From contig NZ_CAXBIB010000003.1 of the NCBI RefSeq assembly GCF_963975745.1, positions 172,776-236,775 on the forward strand: a stretch of DNA of 64,000 nucleotides, given 5' to 3'. Shown in pieces: positions 42,626 through 51,503 of this stretch (positions are counted from its first letter, which is position 1; each line of letters opens with the position of its first letter). Both the position numbers and the translations under genes were made by a program. The stretch is from Parvibaculum sp963975745. GTDB lineage: Bacteria; Pseudomonadota; Alphaproteobacteria; Parvibaculales; Parvibaculaceae. The notes under the pieces were generated by a model, which saw nothing but the letters and a program-made list of their open reading frames with translations, was not told the origin of the DNA and did not search any database.

Positions 42626-43060
42626 ATGGCCGATGAGCGCGAAAGCAGGACAGGGGAGCCGAGGCGGCTCCTGCTTGTTGCGGCTTGCGCGCTTGTCGAT
42701 GCCGATGGGCGGGTGCTGATTGCCCGCCGTCCCGAAGGCAAGCCGCTTGCGGGTCTTTGGGAATTTCCGGGTGGCAAGGTGGAGCCGGGCGAATTGCCCG
42801 AAGACACGCTGATCCGGGAACTTCATGAGGAACTCGGTATCGATGTTACCAGGGCCTGTCTCGCACCGCTGACCTTTGCGAGCCATGCCTATGAGGAATT
42901 CCATCTCCTGATGCCGCTTTATGTCTGCCGGCGCTGGGAGGGTCAGGTCCGGTCCTGCGAGGGCCAGGCGCTCGAATGGGTCAGGCCTGCCGGTCTGCGG
43001 GCCTATCCGATGCCGCCGGCGGACGAGCCGCTGGTGGCCGTGTTGCGCGATTTGCTGTGA
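42626..43060 (+). CDS. mutT: 8-oxo-dGTP diphosphatase, MutT-like Nudix hydrolase
   Basis: A 144-residue Nudix protein with a complete box: Gly50-x5-Glu56-x7-Arg64-Glu65-Leu66-x-Glu68-Glu69-x-Gly71-Ile72. LLLVAACALVDADGRVLIARRPEGKPLAGLWEFPGG is the MutT-type lead-in. MutT hydrolyses oxidised guanine nucleotides so they are not incorporated into DNA. The start has ACAGGAACAGC upstream. It is in the conserved secA-ppi-argJ-mutT block, 94 bp after argJ. Confidence 0.92.
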   Translation: MADERESRTGEPRRLLLVAACALVDADGRVLIARRPEGKPLAGLWEFPGGKVEPGELPEDTLIRELHEELGIDVTRACLAPLTFASHAYEEFHLLMPLYVCRRWEGQVRSCEGQALEWVRPAGLRAYPMPPADEPLVAVLRDLL

Positions 43061-43108
43061 GGGCGTGCCTGCGTTCCTCATCGCGATCGATGAGGAGGGA
43101 CGAGGGCG

Positions 43109-43291
43109 ATGATGGGCAAGCTCAGAAGCCGGTTGATGTCGTTTGCGGCTGATGAAGGCGGTGCGACCGCCATCGAATATGGGTTGATCGCAGCCGGCCT
43201 GTCGATTGTGATCGCGATCGCTGTCGGGATTGCCGGCGAAGCGCTCAACACGGCGCTGTTCGGCAAGATCGCCGAGGCCGTCGGCCTCTAG
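43109..43291 (+). CDS. Orphan Flp/Fap-type pilin subunit
   Basis: A 60-residue Flp pilin prepilin. A short basic leader (KLRSRLMSFAADEGG) ends at a prepilin-peptidase site between Gly18 and Ala19, with Glu at +5 and Tyr at +6 of ATAIEYG, then a hydrophobic helix LIAAGLSIVIAIAVGIAG. Flp subunits build tad-type bundle pili used for surface attachment. No tadA/cpaA/rcpA genes are in the window, so this is a lone copy. GAGGAGGGACGAGGG precedes the ATG; ATG at 43112 is an equally possible start. Confidence 0.88.
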   Translation: MMGKLRSRLMSFAADEGGATAIEYGLIAAGLSIVIAIAVGIAGEALNTALFGKIAEAVGL

Positions 43292-43300
43292 GATACCGCT

Positions 43301-44224
43301 TCAACCGTCCCGACCGGTCTTCTCGCCGGCCTTGCGTTCTTCGGAGCCCAGCGCGTCGGCAAGCCGCGTCGCGGCGCTGCCGGGTTGCAGCGGCTGTTGC
43401 TGGCTCTGGTGCGGTGCCCAGCCGGTTGCCGTGACGATCTCGAAAGTGGCCGGCACACGGTCATCCGGCAGTCCGAACCTCTCACGATAGATTTCGACCG
43501 CGCGCAGCAATGTCGCACGGCGCAGCGGCGTCCGGCGGCGCTCGCTGAGTGCGTTGCTCTCGCCCATGCCGCGAAGCTCGGCCATCAGACGAAGCGGATC
43601 GGCATAGCGGACCGTCACGCGGTCGGCATCGACGACGGGCAGGGCGAAGCCCGCGCGCTGCATCAGGCTGCCGATGTCGCGGATATCGGCAAAGGGCGAA
43701 ACCCGGGGACTGAGGCCGCCTTCGCATTCGATCTCGGCCTGAGCCAGTGACTGCCGCAATTCGGTCAGCGTTTCACCCCCGAACAGGGCTGCCATGAAAA
43801 GCCCGTCGGCTTTCAGGGCGCGGCGGATCTGGATCAGCGCACCGGGCAGGTCGTTGACCCAGTGCAGCGACAGGATGCTGGTCACGAGATCGAGGCTCCC
43901 GTCGCGAAAGGGGAGTGCCTCCTCGTCGGCCGCCACGCGCTGGCCCGGCGCATGGGCCAGCATGGCGGGCGCAATATCGGCCGAGACGATGAACGCCGGC
44001 CGCTTGATGCCGGGTTCGGCGGTGGCGGTCGCGAGCGCCCCCCGGTGGCAGCCAAGATCGAGCGCCAGGGCGAAGTCGCGATTGATGCCGGCCAGGCGCT
44101 CGGCAATGTCAGTGGCCGCGCGCTGAACCAGAAAATCATGCTCTGCAAAGCCGGCCGCCGCCCGCGCGCGGTGGCGGGCATGGGTCGTGCGGTCGAAAAT
44201 GCGCATGGCGGCAGGGGCTGACAT
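43301..44224 (-). CDS. SAM-dependent methyltransferase (NDUFAF5/BioC-like)
   Basis: A 307-residue class I methyltransferase. It starts IFDRTTHARHRARAAA, with the SAM-binding glycine motif LALDLGCHRGALA and acidic loop VSADIAPAMLAH, then DLVTSILSLHWVNDLPGAL, the pattern of the NDUFAF5/BioC-like group that hydroxylates or methylates proteins or small acids in mitochondria and alphaproteobacteria. Starts at 44224 or 44206 are both possible; neither has a good ribosome binding site. It is divergent from comF and convergent with the pilin gene. The C-terminus is proline/glutamine-rich. Confidence 0.8.
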   Translation of the reverse strand: MSAPAAMRIFDRTTHARHRARAAAGFAEHDFLVQRAATDIAERLAGINRDFALALDLGCHRGALATATAEPGIKRPAFIVSADIAPAMLAHAPGQRVAADEEALPFRDGSLDLVTSILSLHWVNDLPGALIQIRRALKADGLFMAALFGGETLTELRQSLAQAEIECEGGLSPRVSPFADIRDIGSLMQRAGFALPVVDADRVTVRYADPLRLMAELRGMGESNALSERRRTPLRRATLLRAVEIYRERFGLPDDRVPATFEIVTATGWAPHQSQQQPLQPGSAATRLADALGSEERKAGEKTGRDG

Positions 44225-44300
44225 GGCGCGCATCATGGTGGGCCCTGCCGTGGCCCGCAAGGCCCGCGCCATGTTAGTCTGGCAGAGGATCGGGGGCGGC

Positions 44301-45077
44301 ATGGGGATTGCGGCGGACATTTCTGAGAGCTGGTCGGCCGGTTGGCGGCACGCCTTGCGGTTTGCCGACATCGCCTTGCCGCCACTCTGTCTCGGCTGTG
44401 GACGCGGCGTCGATGCACATGGTGCCTTGTGCGGCCGCTGCTGGAGCGAGGCCGAGTTCATCGAGCGGCCCTTCTGCGCGGTGACCGGCCTGCCCTTCGC
44501 CTTCGATACCGGCCCGGAGACGGTCAGCGCGGTAGCGCTTGCGCAGCCGCCTGCTTATGCGCGGGCGCGGGCCGTGATGCGCTACAACGACCGCAGCGCC
44601 GCCTTGCTCCACCGCTTCAAATATGGCGACCGGATGGAAGCCGGGCCCGCCCTTGCGCGCTGGCTGGCGCGCAGCGGTGCCGAATTGCTGGCCGATGCCG
44701 ATCTCCTTGTGCCGGTGCCGTTGCACAAGCGGCGTCTGTTTTCGCGGCGGTTCAATCAGTCCGCGGAGCTTTCGCGGCGGCTGGCGGCGCTGACCGGGCT
44801 GGCGCACCGGCCCGACCTGCTGCAGCGGGTCCGGGCCACCCGGCCGCAAGTCGGCCTGACCGCCGATGCCAGGCGGCGCAACGTGGCCGGCGCTTTCCGG
44901 CTTGCCGCCGGGGCGGCGGCGTTTGTCGATGGCCGCAAGGTGGTGCTGGTCGATGATGTGATGACCACCGGCGCGACGGCGGAGGCCTGTGCGCGGGCGC
45001 TGAAGCGCGGCGGGGCGGCCGAAGTGGCGGTGCTCTGCGTGGCCCGGGTTGTTCCGGGCGGGGGCATATCTATATGA
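44301..45077 (+). CDS. ComF-family phosphoribosyltransferase-like protein
   Basis: A 258-residue ComF/GntX-family protein. An N-terminal zinc ribbon (CLGCGRGVDAHGALCGRCW) is followed by a PRTase fold with the PRPP loop VVLVDDVMTTGAT near residues 215-227 and the basic LVPVPLHKRRLFSRRFNQS segment. ComF helps DNA uptake in competent bacteria; in alphaproteobacteria the role is unproven. The start has GAGGATCGGGGGCGG upstream; longer starts would overlap the opposing methyltransferase. Heads a plus-strand run with grxC and the nitrilase. Confidence 0.9.
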   Translation: MGIAADISESWSAGWRHALRFADIALPPLCLGCGRGVDAHGALCGRCWSEAEFIERPFCAVTGLPFAFDTGPETVSAVALAQPPAYARARAVMRYNDRSAALLHRFKYGDRMEAGPALARWLARSGAELLADADLLVPVPLHKRRLFSRRFNQSAELSRRLAALTGLAHRPDLLQRVRATRPQVGLTADARRRNVAGAFRLAAGAAAFVDGRKVVLVDDVMTTGATAEACARALKRGGAAEVAVLCVARVVPGGGISI

Positions 45078-45132
45078 TATATAGTTACTTTTCGGGCCGC
45101 GCGGTTGCCGGCCCCGTTTCCGGAGTGCCGCG

Positions 45133-45390
45133 ATGGCCGATGTGACCATCTACACCACGATGATGTGCCCCTATTGCTACCGGGCCAAGGAACTGCTCGG
45201 GCGCAAGGGCGTTGCCTTCACCGAAATCGATGTCGGCATGGATGTCGACAAGCGCCGCGAAATGATGGCCCGCGCGCATGGCCGGCATACCGTGCCGCAG
45301 ATCTTCATCGGCGATGCGCATATCGGCGGTTGCGACGATCTCTGGGCGCTCGACGCGGCCGGCAAGCTCGACGCTCTGCTGGCGGCCTGA
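45133..45390 (+). CDS. grxC: Glutaredoxin 3
   Basis: An 85-residue glutaredoxin with active site CPYC (Cys12 to Cys15) after VTIYTTMM, the TVPQIFIGDAHIGGCDDL region with the cis-proline Pro and the GG-CDD glutathione-binding motif. Reduces mixed disulfides using glutathione. Between comF and the nitrilase, with 4 bp to the next start: the same gene order occurs in many Rhizobiales. Confidence 0.95.
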   Translation: MADVTIYTTMMCPYCYRAKELLGRKGVAFTEIDVGMDVDKRREMMARAHGRHTVPQIFIGDAHIGGCDDLWALDAAGKLDALLAA

Positions 45391-45394
45391 AACC

Positions 45395-46255
45395 ATGACC
45401 GCTGCCGGAAAGTTCACCGCTGCCTGCATCCAGATGCGTGCCGGGCGTGACGTTGCCGCCAACATCGCCGACGTGTCGGCGCTGATCGAAGAGGCCGCCG
45501 GCAAGGGCGCCGATTTCGTCATGACGCCGGAAATGACCTCGCTGCTCGAGACGAAGAGCGCGGCGTTGTTTGCCAATGCGCATGAGGAAAGGGACGATGC
45601 GGCACTCACCACGCTGCGGGCGCTGGCGGCGCAGAAGAAGATCTGGCTGCTGATCGGCTCGCTGCCGGTGAGATTCTCGGACACAAAGCTCGTCAACCGC
45701 TCGTTTCTGATCGCGCCCGACGGCGTCGTGGCGGCGCGCTACGACAAGATTCACATGTTCGATGTCGATCTCGCCGGCGGCGAAAGCTATCGCGAGAGCC
45801 GGCAATTCGAGCCCGGCAAGCAGGCGGTTCTGGCCGACCTGCCCTGGGGGCGTCTCGGCCTGAGCATCTGCTACGATCTGCGTTTCCCGCATCTTTACCG
45901 GGCGCTGGCCAAGGCGGGCGCCGATTTCCTGACCGTGCCGGCCGCCTTCACGCGCCAGACCGGGGCGGCGCATTGGCACACGCTGCTGACGGCGCGGGCG
46001 ATCGAGACCGGCTGCTACGTGTTCGCGCCGGCGCAGGGCGGCAGACATGCCTGCGGCCGCGAGACCTTCGGCCACAGTCTCGTCGTTGCCCCCTGGGGCG
46101 AGATCGTTGCCGAGGCCGCACATGACGAACCCTGCGTGCTGATCGCCGAAATCGACGGGGGCCGCGTCGCCGAAGCGCGGCGCCGCGTGCCGAGCCTCGG
46201 TCACGATCGCGCCTTTGCGCTGCCGGTCGTCGCGACGGCGGGGCCGGTGTCATGA
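45395..46255 (+). CDS. Carbon-nitrogen hydrolase (Nit1/Nit2-like omega-amidase)
   Basis: A 286-residue nitrilase-superfamily enzyme with the Glu-Lys-Cys triad: Glu46 in VMTPEMTS, Lys in ARYDKIHMFD, Cys in SICYDLRFP. The IHMFDVDLAGGESYRES segment is typical of the Nit1/Nit2 group that hydrolyses deaminated glutathione or alpha-ketoglutaramate. Next to glutaredoxin, a metabolite-repair role around glutathione makes sense. The start follows the grxC stop by 4 bp and its own stop overlaps the next gene by 4 bp. Confidence 0.9.
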   Translation: MTAAGKFTAACIQMRAGRDVAANIADVSALIEEAAGKGADFVMTPEMTSLLETKSAALFANAHEERDDAALTTLRALAAQKKIWLLIGSLPVRFSDTKLVNRSFLIAPDGVVAARYDKIHMFDVDLAGGESYRESRQFEPGKQAVLADLPWGRLGLSICYDLRFPHLYRALAKAGADFLTVPAAFTRQTGAAHWHTLLTARAIETGCYVFAPAQGGRHACGRETFGHSLVVAPWGEIVAEAAHDEPCVLIAEIDGGRVAEARRRVPSLGHDRAFALPVVATAGPVS

Positions 46256-46689
46256 TCCGCTATGCGCTGCTGTGTGAGCACGAGCATCCTTTCGACGGCT
46301 GGTTTCCATCGTCTGCCGGTTTCGAGGCGCAGGCGGCATCGGGCGACCTCGTCTGCCCGGTCTGCGGCAGCCGCGAGGTGCGCAAGGCGCTGATGGCGCC
46401 GCAGCTGGGCCGTGGCACCAGGAAGGGCGCTCCGGCGGCCGCGCCGGCCGCCCTGCCCGATGCGGCACAGAAGCTCGGCATGATGATGCTGGCGCTGCGG
46501 AAGCATGTCGAAGAGAATTGCGACTATGTCGGCGACCGCTTCGCCGAGGAAGCGCGCCGCATCCATTACGGCGAAACCGATCACCGCGACATCTATGGCG
46601 AGACGACGCCGGAAGAGGCGCGCGAACTGATCGAGGAGGGTGTCGAGGTGGCGCCGCTGCCGATCGTGCCGCCGGCCCGCGCCAACTAA
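46252..46689 (+). CDS. DUF1178 protein
   Basis: A 145-residue DUF1178 protein. It starts MIRYALLCEHEHPFDGWFPSSAGFEAQAASG and has a CPVCGS zinc-knuckle pair near residue 35, then a conserved KLGMMMLALRKHVEENCDYVGDRFAEEARRIHYGE segment. Found only in proteobacteria, function unknown, and consistently next to grxC and a nitrilase. It overlaps the nitrilase stop (ATGA) and the last 4 bp of ubiG on the other strand. Confidence 0.92.
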   Translation: MIRYALLCEHEHPFDGWFPSSAGFEAQAASGDLVCPVCGSREVRKALMAPQLGRGTRKGAPAAAPAALPDAAQKLGMMMLALRKHVEENCDYVGDRFAEEARRIHYGETDHRDIYGETTPEEARELIEEGVEVAPLPIVPPARAN

Positions 46690-47459
46690 CGCGCCGGTTT
46701 TTCCGCGACCACCATGTAATTGACATCGGTGTCGCGCGACAGCGACCAGCGGTCGAAGAGCGGATTGTAGCTGACGCCGGACATCTCGCGGATATCGAGC
46801 CCGGCGCCGGTCAGGCCGGCTTCCATTTCGGCCGGCGTCACGAATTTCTTCCAGTCATGCGTGCCGCGCGGCAGCCAGCCGAGAATGTATTCGGCGCCGA
46901 TAATCGCCAGCGCATGCGCCTTCAGCGTGCGGTTGAGCGTGGCGACGAACATCAGCCCGCCCGGCTTCACCATCCGTCCGCAATCCTGCAGAAACCGGTC
47001 GCGATCGGCGACATGCTCGATCACTTCCATATTGAGGATGACGTCGAAGCTTTCGCCGGCTTCGGCCAGCGCTTCGGCGGTCGTGCAGCGATAGTCGATC
47101 GCTAGCCCCTGCTCGGCGGCATGGACGCGGGCGGTCGCGATATTCCGTTCCGAGGCGTCGGCGGCCGTCACCTCGGCGCCGAGCCGGGCCATCGGTTCGG
47201 CCAGCAGGCCGCCGCCGCAGCCGATATCGAGCAGGCGCAGCCCCTCGAAGGGCCGGAGGCCGTGGGCCTCGCGGCCGAAGCGGGCGCACACATGATCGCG
47301 GATATAGCCCAGACGCACCGGGTTGAACTTGTGCAGCGGGCGGAACTTGCCCGCCGGGTCCCACCATTCGGCGGCCATGGCCGAAAAGCGGGCGATCTCG
47401 GCCGGATCGACGCTGCTCGGCGCCTGCTTCGGGGTCTTGTCTGCGGCCGGCTGGGCCAT
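46686..47459 (-). CDS. ubiG: Ubiquinone biosynthesis O-methyltransferase
   Basis: A 257-residue UbiG that performs both O-methylations in ubiquinone synthesis. Motifs are EIARFSAMAAEWWDP, FKPLHKFNPVRLGYI-like HKFNPVRLGYIRDH, LLDIGCGGGLLAEPMARLGA, and NMEVIEHVADRDRFLQ. The start has AGGGAA nine bases upstream; an earlier in-frame Met at 47489 is less likely. It converges with the DUF1178 gene and faces away from lysC. Confidence 0.95.
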   Translation of the reverse strand: MAQPAADKTPKQAPSSVDPAEIARFSAMAAEWWDPAGKFRPLHKFNPVRLGYIRDHVCARFGREAHGLRPFEGLRLLDIGCGGGLLAEPMARLGAEVTAADASERNIATARVHAAEQGLAIDYRCTTAEALAEAGESFDVILNMEVIEHVADRDRFLQDCGRMVKPGGLMFVATLNRTLKAHALAIIGAEYILGWLPRGTHDWKKFVTPAEMEAGLTGAGLDIREMSGVSYNPLFDRWSLSRDTDVNYMVVAEKPAR

Positions 47460-47684
47460 ATGGCGGGTTCCCTTGCGTCGCTCTGGCATTTCGGCCCGTT
47501 TCCGCCGGTTGCGGGGGCGGGGCGGGGCTTGTATGTATGGCCGCGCCCGGCGGGCGCGGGGCATGGCCTTCATCTCGATATGATATAGGGCGTTGCGGCC
47601 GGATTGGTCCAGTGGACCCTCGGCGCCGGCCAACTAATGACAGCCGCCGAGCGGGATCGGCGGCGCTGAATTATGGAAGCGACA

Positions 47685-48941
47685 ATGGCCAGACTGGTCA
47701 TGAAATTCGGCGGTACCTCGGTGGCGGATATCGGGCGGATCCGTAATGTGGCGCAGCATGTCCGGCGCGAGACCGAGGCCGGCCACGAGGTCGCCGTCGT
47801 CGTCTCGGCAATGGCGGGCACCACCAACCAGCTCGTCGCCTGGGCGCGCGAGACGGCGCCTTTGCATGATGCGCGCGAATATGACGCGATCGTCGCCACC
47901 GGCGAGCAGGTGACGGTCGGCCTGCTGGCGATCGAACTGCAGCGCATCGGCATTCCGGCGCGCTCCTGGCTCGGCTGGCAGATTCCGATTCGCACCGACC
48001 ATGCGCATGGCGCCGCGCGCATCCAGGAGATCGACGGCGCGCTGCTGATCGAACGTCTGGCGCGCAAGGAAGTGGCGGTCGTCGCCGGCTTCCAGGGTCT
48101 GGCGCCCGACAACCGAATCACCACGCTCGGCCGCGGCGGTTCCGATACCAGCGCGGTCGCCATCGCGGCCGCGATCCATGCCGACCGTTGCGACATCTAT
48201 ACCGATGTCGACGGCGTCTACACCACCGATCCGCGCATCGTTGCGAAGGCGCGAAAGCTTGATAAGATCAGTTACGAAGAAATGCTGGAGATGGCGTCGC
48301 TCGGCGCCAAGGTTCTCCAGACCCGCTCCGTCGAACTCGCCATGGTCCATCGCGTACGCCTTCAGGTCCGCTCGAGCTTCGATGCGCCCGATGCGGCGCA
48401 GGGCAATGGACCCGAGGCCACCGGACCGGGCACTCTTGTTTGCGACGAGGATGAAATCTTGGAACAGCAGGTCGTCAGCGGCATCGCCTATTCGAAAGAC
48501 GAGGCCAAGGTCACGCTCGTCAAGGTCGAGGACAAGCCGGGCGTTGCCGCGAGCGTGTTCGGGCCGCTGGCGGATGCGGCCATCAATGTCGACATGATCA
48601 TCCAGAACCTGTCCGACGACGGCCGCAGCACCGACATCACCTTCACCGTGCCGCAGGCCGAACTGACCCGCGCCGAGGACGTGATCCGCAAGGTGCAGGA
48701 CCGCATCGGCTGCCAGGAGGTCCGGACCGACCTCAATGTCGTCAAGGTGTCGATCATCGGCATCGGCATGCGCAGCCATGCCGGCGTCGCCAAGACGATG
48801 TTCCAGACGCTGGCCGAAAAGGGCATCAACATCCTCGCGATCACCACGTCGGAGATCAAGGTCAGTGTGCTGATCTCGTCGGAATATACCGAGCTTGCCG
48901 TGCGCGCCCTGCACACGGCCTACGAGCTCGACGCCGGATAA
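47685..48941 (+). CDS. lysC: Aspartate kinase
   Basis: A 418-residue aspartokinase that phosphorylates aspartate for the lysine/threonine/methionine branch. The N-terminus MARLVMKFGGTSVADIG carries the KFGGTS site, with GRGGSDTSAVAIAAAIHA and the catalytic core TDVDGVYTTDPRI; two ACT domains (residues ~265-415) bind lysine and threonine feedback effectors. The ATG at 47685 has GGAAG five bases upstream; one four codons earlier is possible. It leads the conserved lysC-ptsP run. Confidence 0.95.
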   Translation: MARLVMKFGGTSVADIGRIRNVAQHVRRETEAGHEVAVVVSAMAGTTNQLVAWARETAPLHDAREYDAIVATGEQVTVGLLAIELQRIGIPARSWLGWQIPIRTDHAHGAARIQEIDGALLIERLARKEVAVVAGFQGLAPDNRITTLGRGGSDTSAVAIAAAIHADRCDIYTDVDGVYTTDPRIVAKARKLDKISYEEMLEMASLGAKVLQTRSVELAMVHRVRLQVRSSFDAPDAAQGNGPEATGPGTLVCDEDEILEQQVVSGIAYSKDEAKVTLVKVEDKPGVAASVFGPLADAAINVDMIIQNLSDDGRSTDITFTVPQAELTRAEDVIRKVQDRIGCQEVRTDLNVVKVSIIGIGMRSHAGVAKTMFQTLAEKGINILAITTSEIKVSVLISSEYTELAVRALHTAYELDAG

Positions 48942-49002
48942 CGGAGGTCAGATCGTTGACGCGCTTTCGCCGCCCCCTCTGCAGCGAACGGGATCCGGAC
49001 TG

Positions 49003-51273
49003 ATGCCGGGCTCCGTCGGCGGTCCGCGCATTTTGCTCCGCCGGCTGCGCGAAGTCATGGCGGAGCCGGAGAGCGCGCAGAAGCGGCTCGACAAGATCGT
49101 CGTGCTGATCGCTTCCAACATGGTCGCCGAAGTCTGCTCGGTCTATCTGGTCAACCGGCAGCGCGAACTCGAACTCTCGGCCACCGAAGGCCTGAAGCCG
49201 TCGGCCGTCCACAATACGCGGCTGAAGATCGGCGAAGGCCTGATCGGTGACATTGCCGAGCATGCACGGCCGCTCAATCTCGCCGATGCGCAGTCGCATC
49301 CGGGTTTTGCCTACCGGCCGGAAACCGGCGAAGAAATCTACAAGTCGCTGATGGGCGTGCCGATCCTCAGGAGCGGCAAGGTCGTCGGCGTGCTGGCGGT
49401 GCAGAACCGCACCAAACGTCACTACACCGAGGAAGAGGTCGAGGCGCTGCAGACGGTCGCGATGGTGCTGGCCGAAGTCGTGGCCGCCGCCGAACTGGTC
49501 GACCCGCAGGCCTTCGAGTCGCCCGACCAGGCCCGCCAGATCCCGCACTACATCCAGGCGACAGCCTTCTGCGAGGGCATTGCGCTCGGCCATGCCGTGC
49601 TGCACGAGCCGCGCGTCCATGTCACCAAGCTGATCGCCGAAGACACCGACCTCGAACTGAAGCGGCTCGAACAGGCGGTCTATGCGCTCCGGGGCTCGAT
49701 CGACGACATGCTGGAGACGGCCGATCTCAGCCATGCGGGCGAGCATCGCGAAGTGCTGCAGGCCTATCGCATGTTCGCCAACGACCGCGGCTGGCTGCAG
49801 CGCATGCTCGAGGCCGTGCGCACGGGTCTGACCGCCGAAGCTGCCGTCGAACGTGTGCAGAACGACACGCGGGCGCGGTTGCAGCGGGCGGCCGACCCTT
49901 ACATCCGCGACCGGCTGCATGATTTCGACGATCTGGCCAACCGGCTGCTGCGCCAGCTGACCGGCGTCACGCTGGCCTCGCTGTCGGCCAATCTGCCCAA
50001 TGACGCGATCATCATCGCCCGCAACATGGGCCCGGCCGAACTGCTCGACTACGACAAGACGCGGCTTCGGGGCCTCGTTCTCGAAGAAGGTGCGGCCAAT
50101 GCGCATGTCTCGATCGTCGCGCGCGCCTTCGGCATCGCCACTGTCGGCCGCGCCGCCGACATTCTCGATCATGTCGAACCGGGCGATGCGATCATCGTGG
50201 ACGGCGACACGGGCGAGGTCTATCTCCGGCCCTCGCAGGAGGTCATCGCTTCCTATTCGGAAAAGGCGCGCTTCCGGGCCCGCAAGCAGGAACAGTACAA
50301 GGCGATCCGGGGCGAGCCGGCGATCACGCTCGATGGCGAGCGCGTTTCGCTCTACGTCAATGCCGGTCTGCAGGTCGACCTGCCGCATCTGGAGGAATCG
50401 GGCGCCGAGGGCATCGGTCTCTTCCGCACCGAGCTCCAGTTCATGATCGCCTCGACGCTGCCCTCCCTGCGCGACCAGATCGAACTCTATGGTGCCGTGC
50501 TCGATGTCGCGGGCGACAATCCGGTCGTCTTCCGCACGCTCGATATCGGCGGCGACAAGATGTTGCCCTACATGAATTTCGCGGCGCTGAAGGAGGAGAA
50601 TCCGGCGCTGGGCTGGCGCGCGATCCGCATCAGCCTCGACCGGCCGGGCCTGCTGCGCCACCAGGTCCGGGCGCTGCTGACGGCGGCCGCCGGCCGTTCG
50701 CTCCGGATCATGTTCCCGATGGTGGCCGAGGTGGCCGAGTTCCAGCGCGCCCGTGCCCTGGTCGACAAGGAGCTGACGCGGCTCGACAAGTTCGGCAAGC
50801 AAAGGCCGGCGCTGCTTGAAATCGGCACCATGCTCGAAGTCCCGTCGCTGGCCTGGCAGCTCGACACGTTGCTGCCGATGGTCGATTTCGTTTCGGTCGG
50901 TTCCAACGACCTGCTGCAGTTCCTGTTTGCCTCCGACCGGGGCAATGCCCGGGTGGCCTCGCGTTACGACTTTCTCAGCCCGGCCGTGCTGAGCTTCCTC
51001 AAGCACATCGTCGAGAAGTGTCGTGCCCATGACACCGCCCTGACGCTGTGCGGCGAGATGTCGGGCAAGCCGCTCGAGGCGATGGCGCTGCTGGGTCTTG
51101 GATTCCGCCGTATTTCGATGTCGCCGGCGGCGATCGGCCCGGTCAAGATGATGGTCCGCTCGCTCGATGCGGCCAGGCTGGCGGGCTTCATGGAGGGGCT
51201 TTACGACCTGCCGGACCGGTCGGTCCGCGAGCGGCTGGCCGATTTTGCTGCCAGTCATGGCGTGACCATCTGA
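49003..51273 (+). CDS. ptsP: Nitrogen PTS enzyme I (EI-Ntr)
   Basis: A 756-residue EI-Ntr: GAF domain (~20-165, with the LKIGEGLIGDIAEHARPLNLAD segment), PEP-utiliser N domain (~180-310), mobile phosphohistidine domain with active His368 in AHVSIVAR, and TIM-barrel PEP-binding domain (SEGIGLFRTEL type, VSVGSNDLLQFLFASDRGN). It takes phosphate from PEP and passes it to NPr, sensing glutamine/alpha-ketoglutarate through GAF. The start ATG is preceded by GGGATCCGGA; a GGAGG closer to lysC has no in-frame start codon after it. It follows lysC by 61 bp. Confidence 0.94.
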   Translation: MPGSVGGPRILLRRLREVMAEPESAQKRLDKIVVLIASNMVAEVCSVYLVNRQRELELSATEGLKPSAVHNTRLKIGEGLIGDIAEHARPLNLADAQSHPGFAYRPETGEEIYKSLMGVPILRSGKVVGVLAVQNRTKRHYTEEEVEALQTVAMVLAEVVAAAELVDPQAFESPDQARQIPHYIQATAFCEGIALGHAVLHEPRVHVTKLIAEDTDLELKRLEQAVYALRGSIDDMLETADLSHAGEHREVLQAYRMFANDRGWLQRMLEAVRTGLTAEAAVERVQNDTRARLQRAADPYIRDRLHDFDDLANRLLRQLTGVTLASLSANLPNDAIIIARNMGPAELLDYDKTRLRGLVLEEGAANAHVSIVARAFGIATVGRAADILDHVEPGDAIIVDGDTGEVYLRPSQEVIASYSEKARFRARKQEQYKAIRGEPAITLDGERVSLYVNAGLQVDLPHLEESGAEGIGLFRTELQFMIASTLPSLRDQIELYGAVLDVAGDNPVVFRTLDIGGDKMLPYMNFAALKEENPALGWRAIRISLDRPGLLRHQVRALLTAAAGRSLRIMFPMVAEVAEFQRARALVDKELTRLDKFGKQRPALLEIGTMLEVPSLAWQLDTLLPMVDFVSVGSNDLLQFLFASDRGNARVASRYDFLSPAVLSFLKHIVEKCRAHDTALTLCGEMSGKPLEAMALLGLGFRRISMSPAAIGPVKMMVRSLDAARLAGFMEGLYDLPDRSVRERLADFAASHGVTI

Positions 51274-51503
51274 CAGGGGCGTTTCACCCTCCCGCCCTCC
51301 GTCGCCGCTTGAATCGAAAAATACGTGGCCGGAAAAGGGGTTTGGCGCAATCGGTGGTTGCAGTTTGTCAAGAGTTTTGTTCTATTCTAGGCGATCAGAC
51401 GCATTGAGATTGATGTTGTCGGACCGGCTCGGGGGCTGGTGTGTATCGTTTTCAGACGCCGACGATCCTTCGCAGTGCCCTTTGACGAGAAACGCGGTTC
51501 GGG

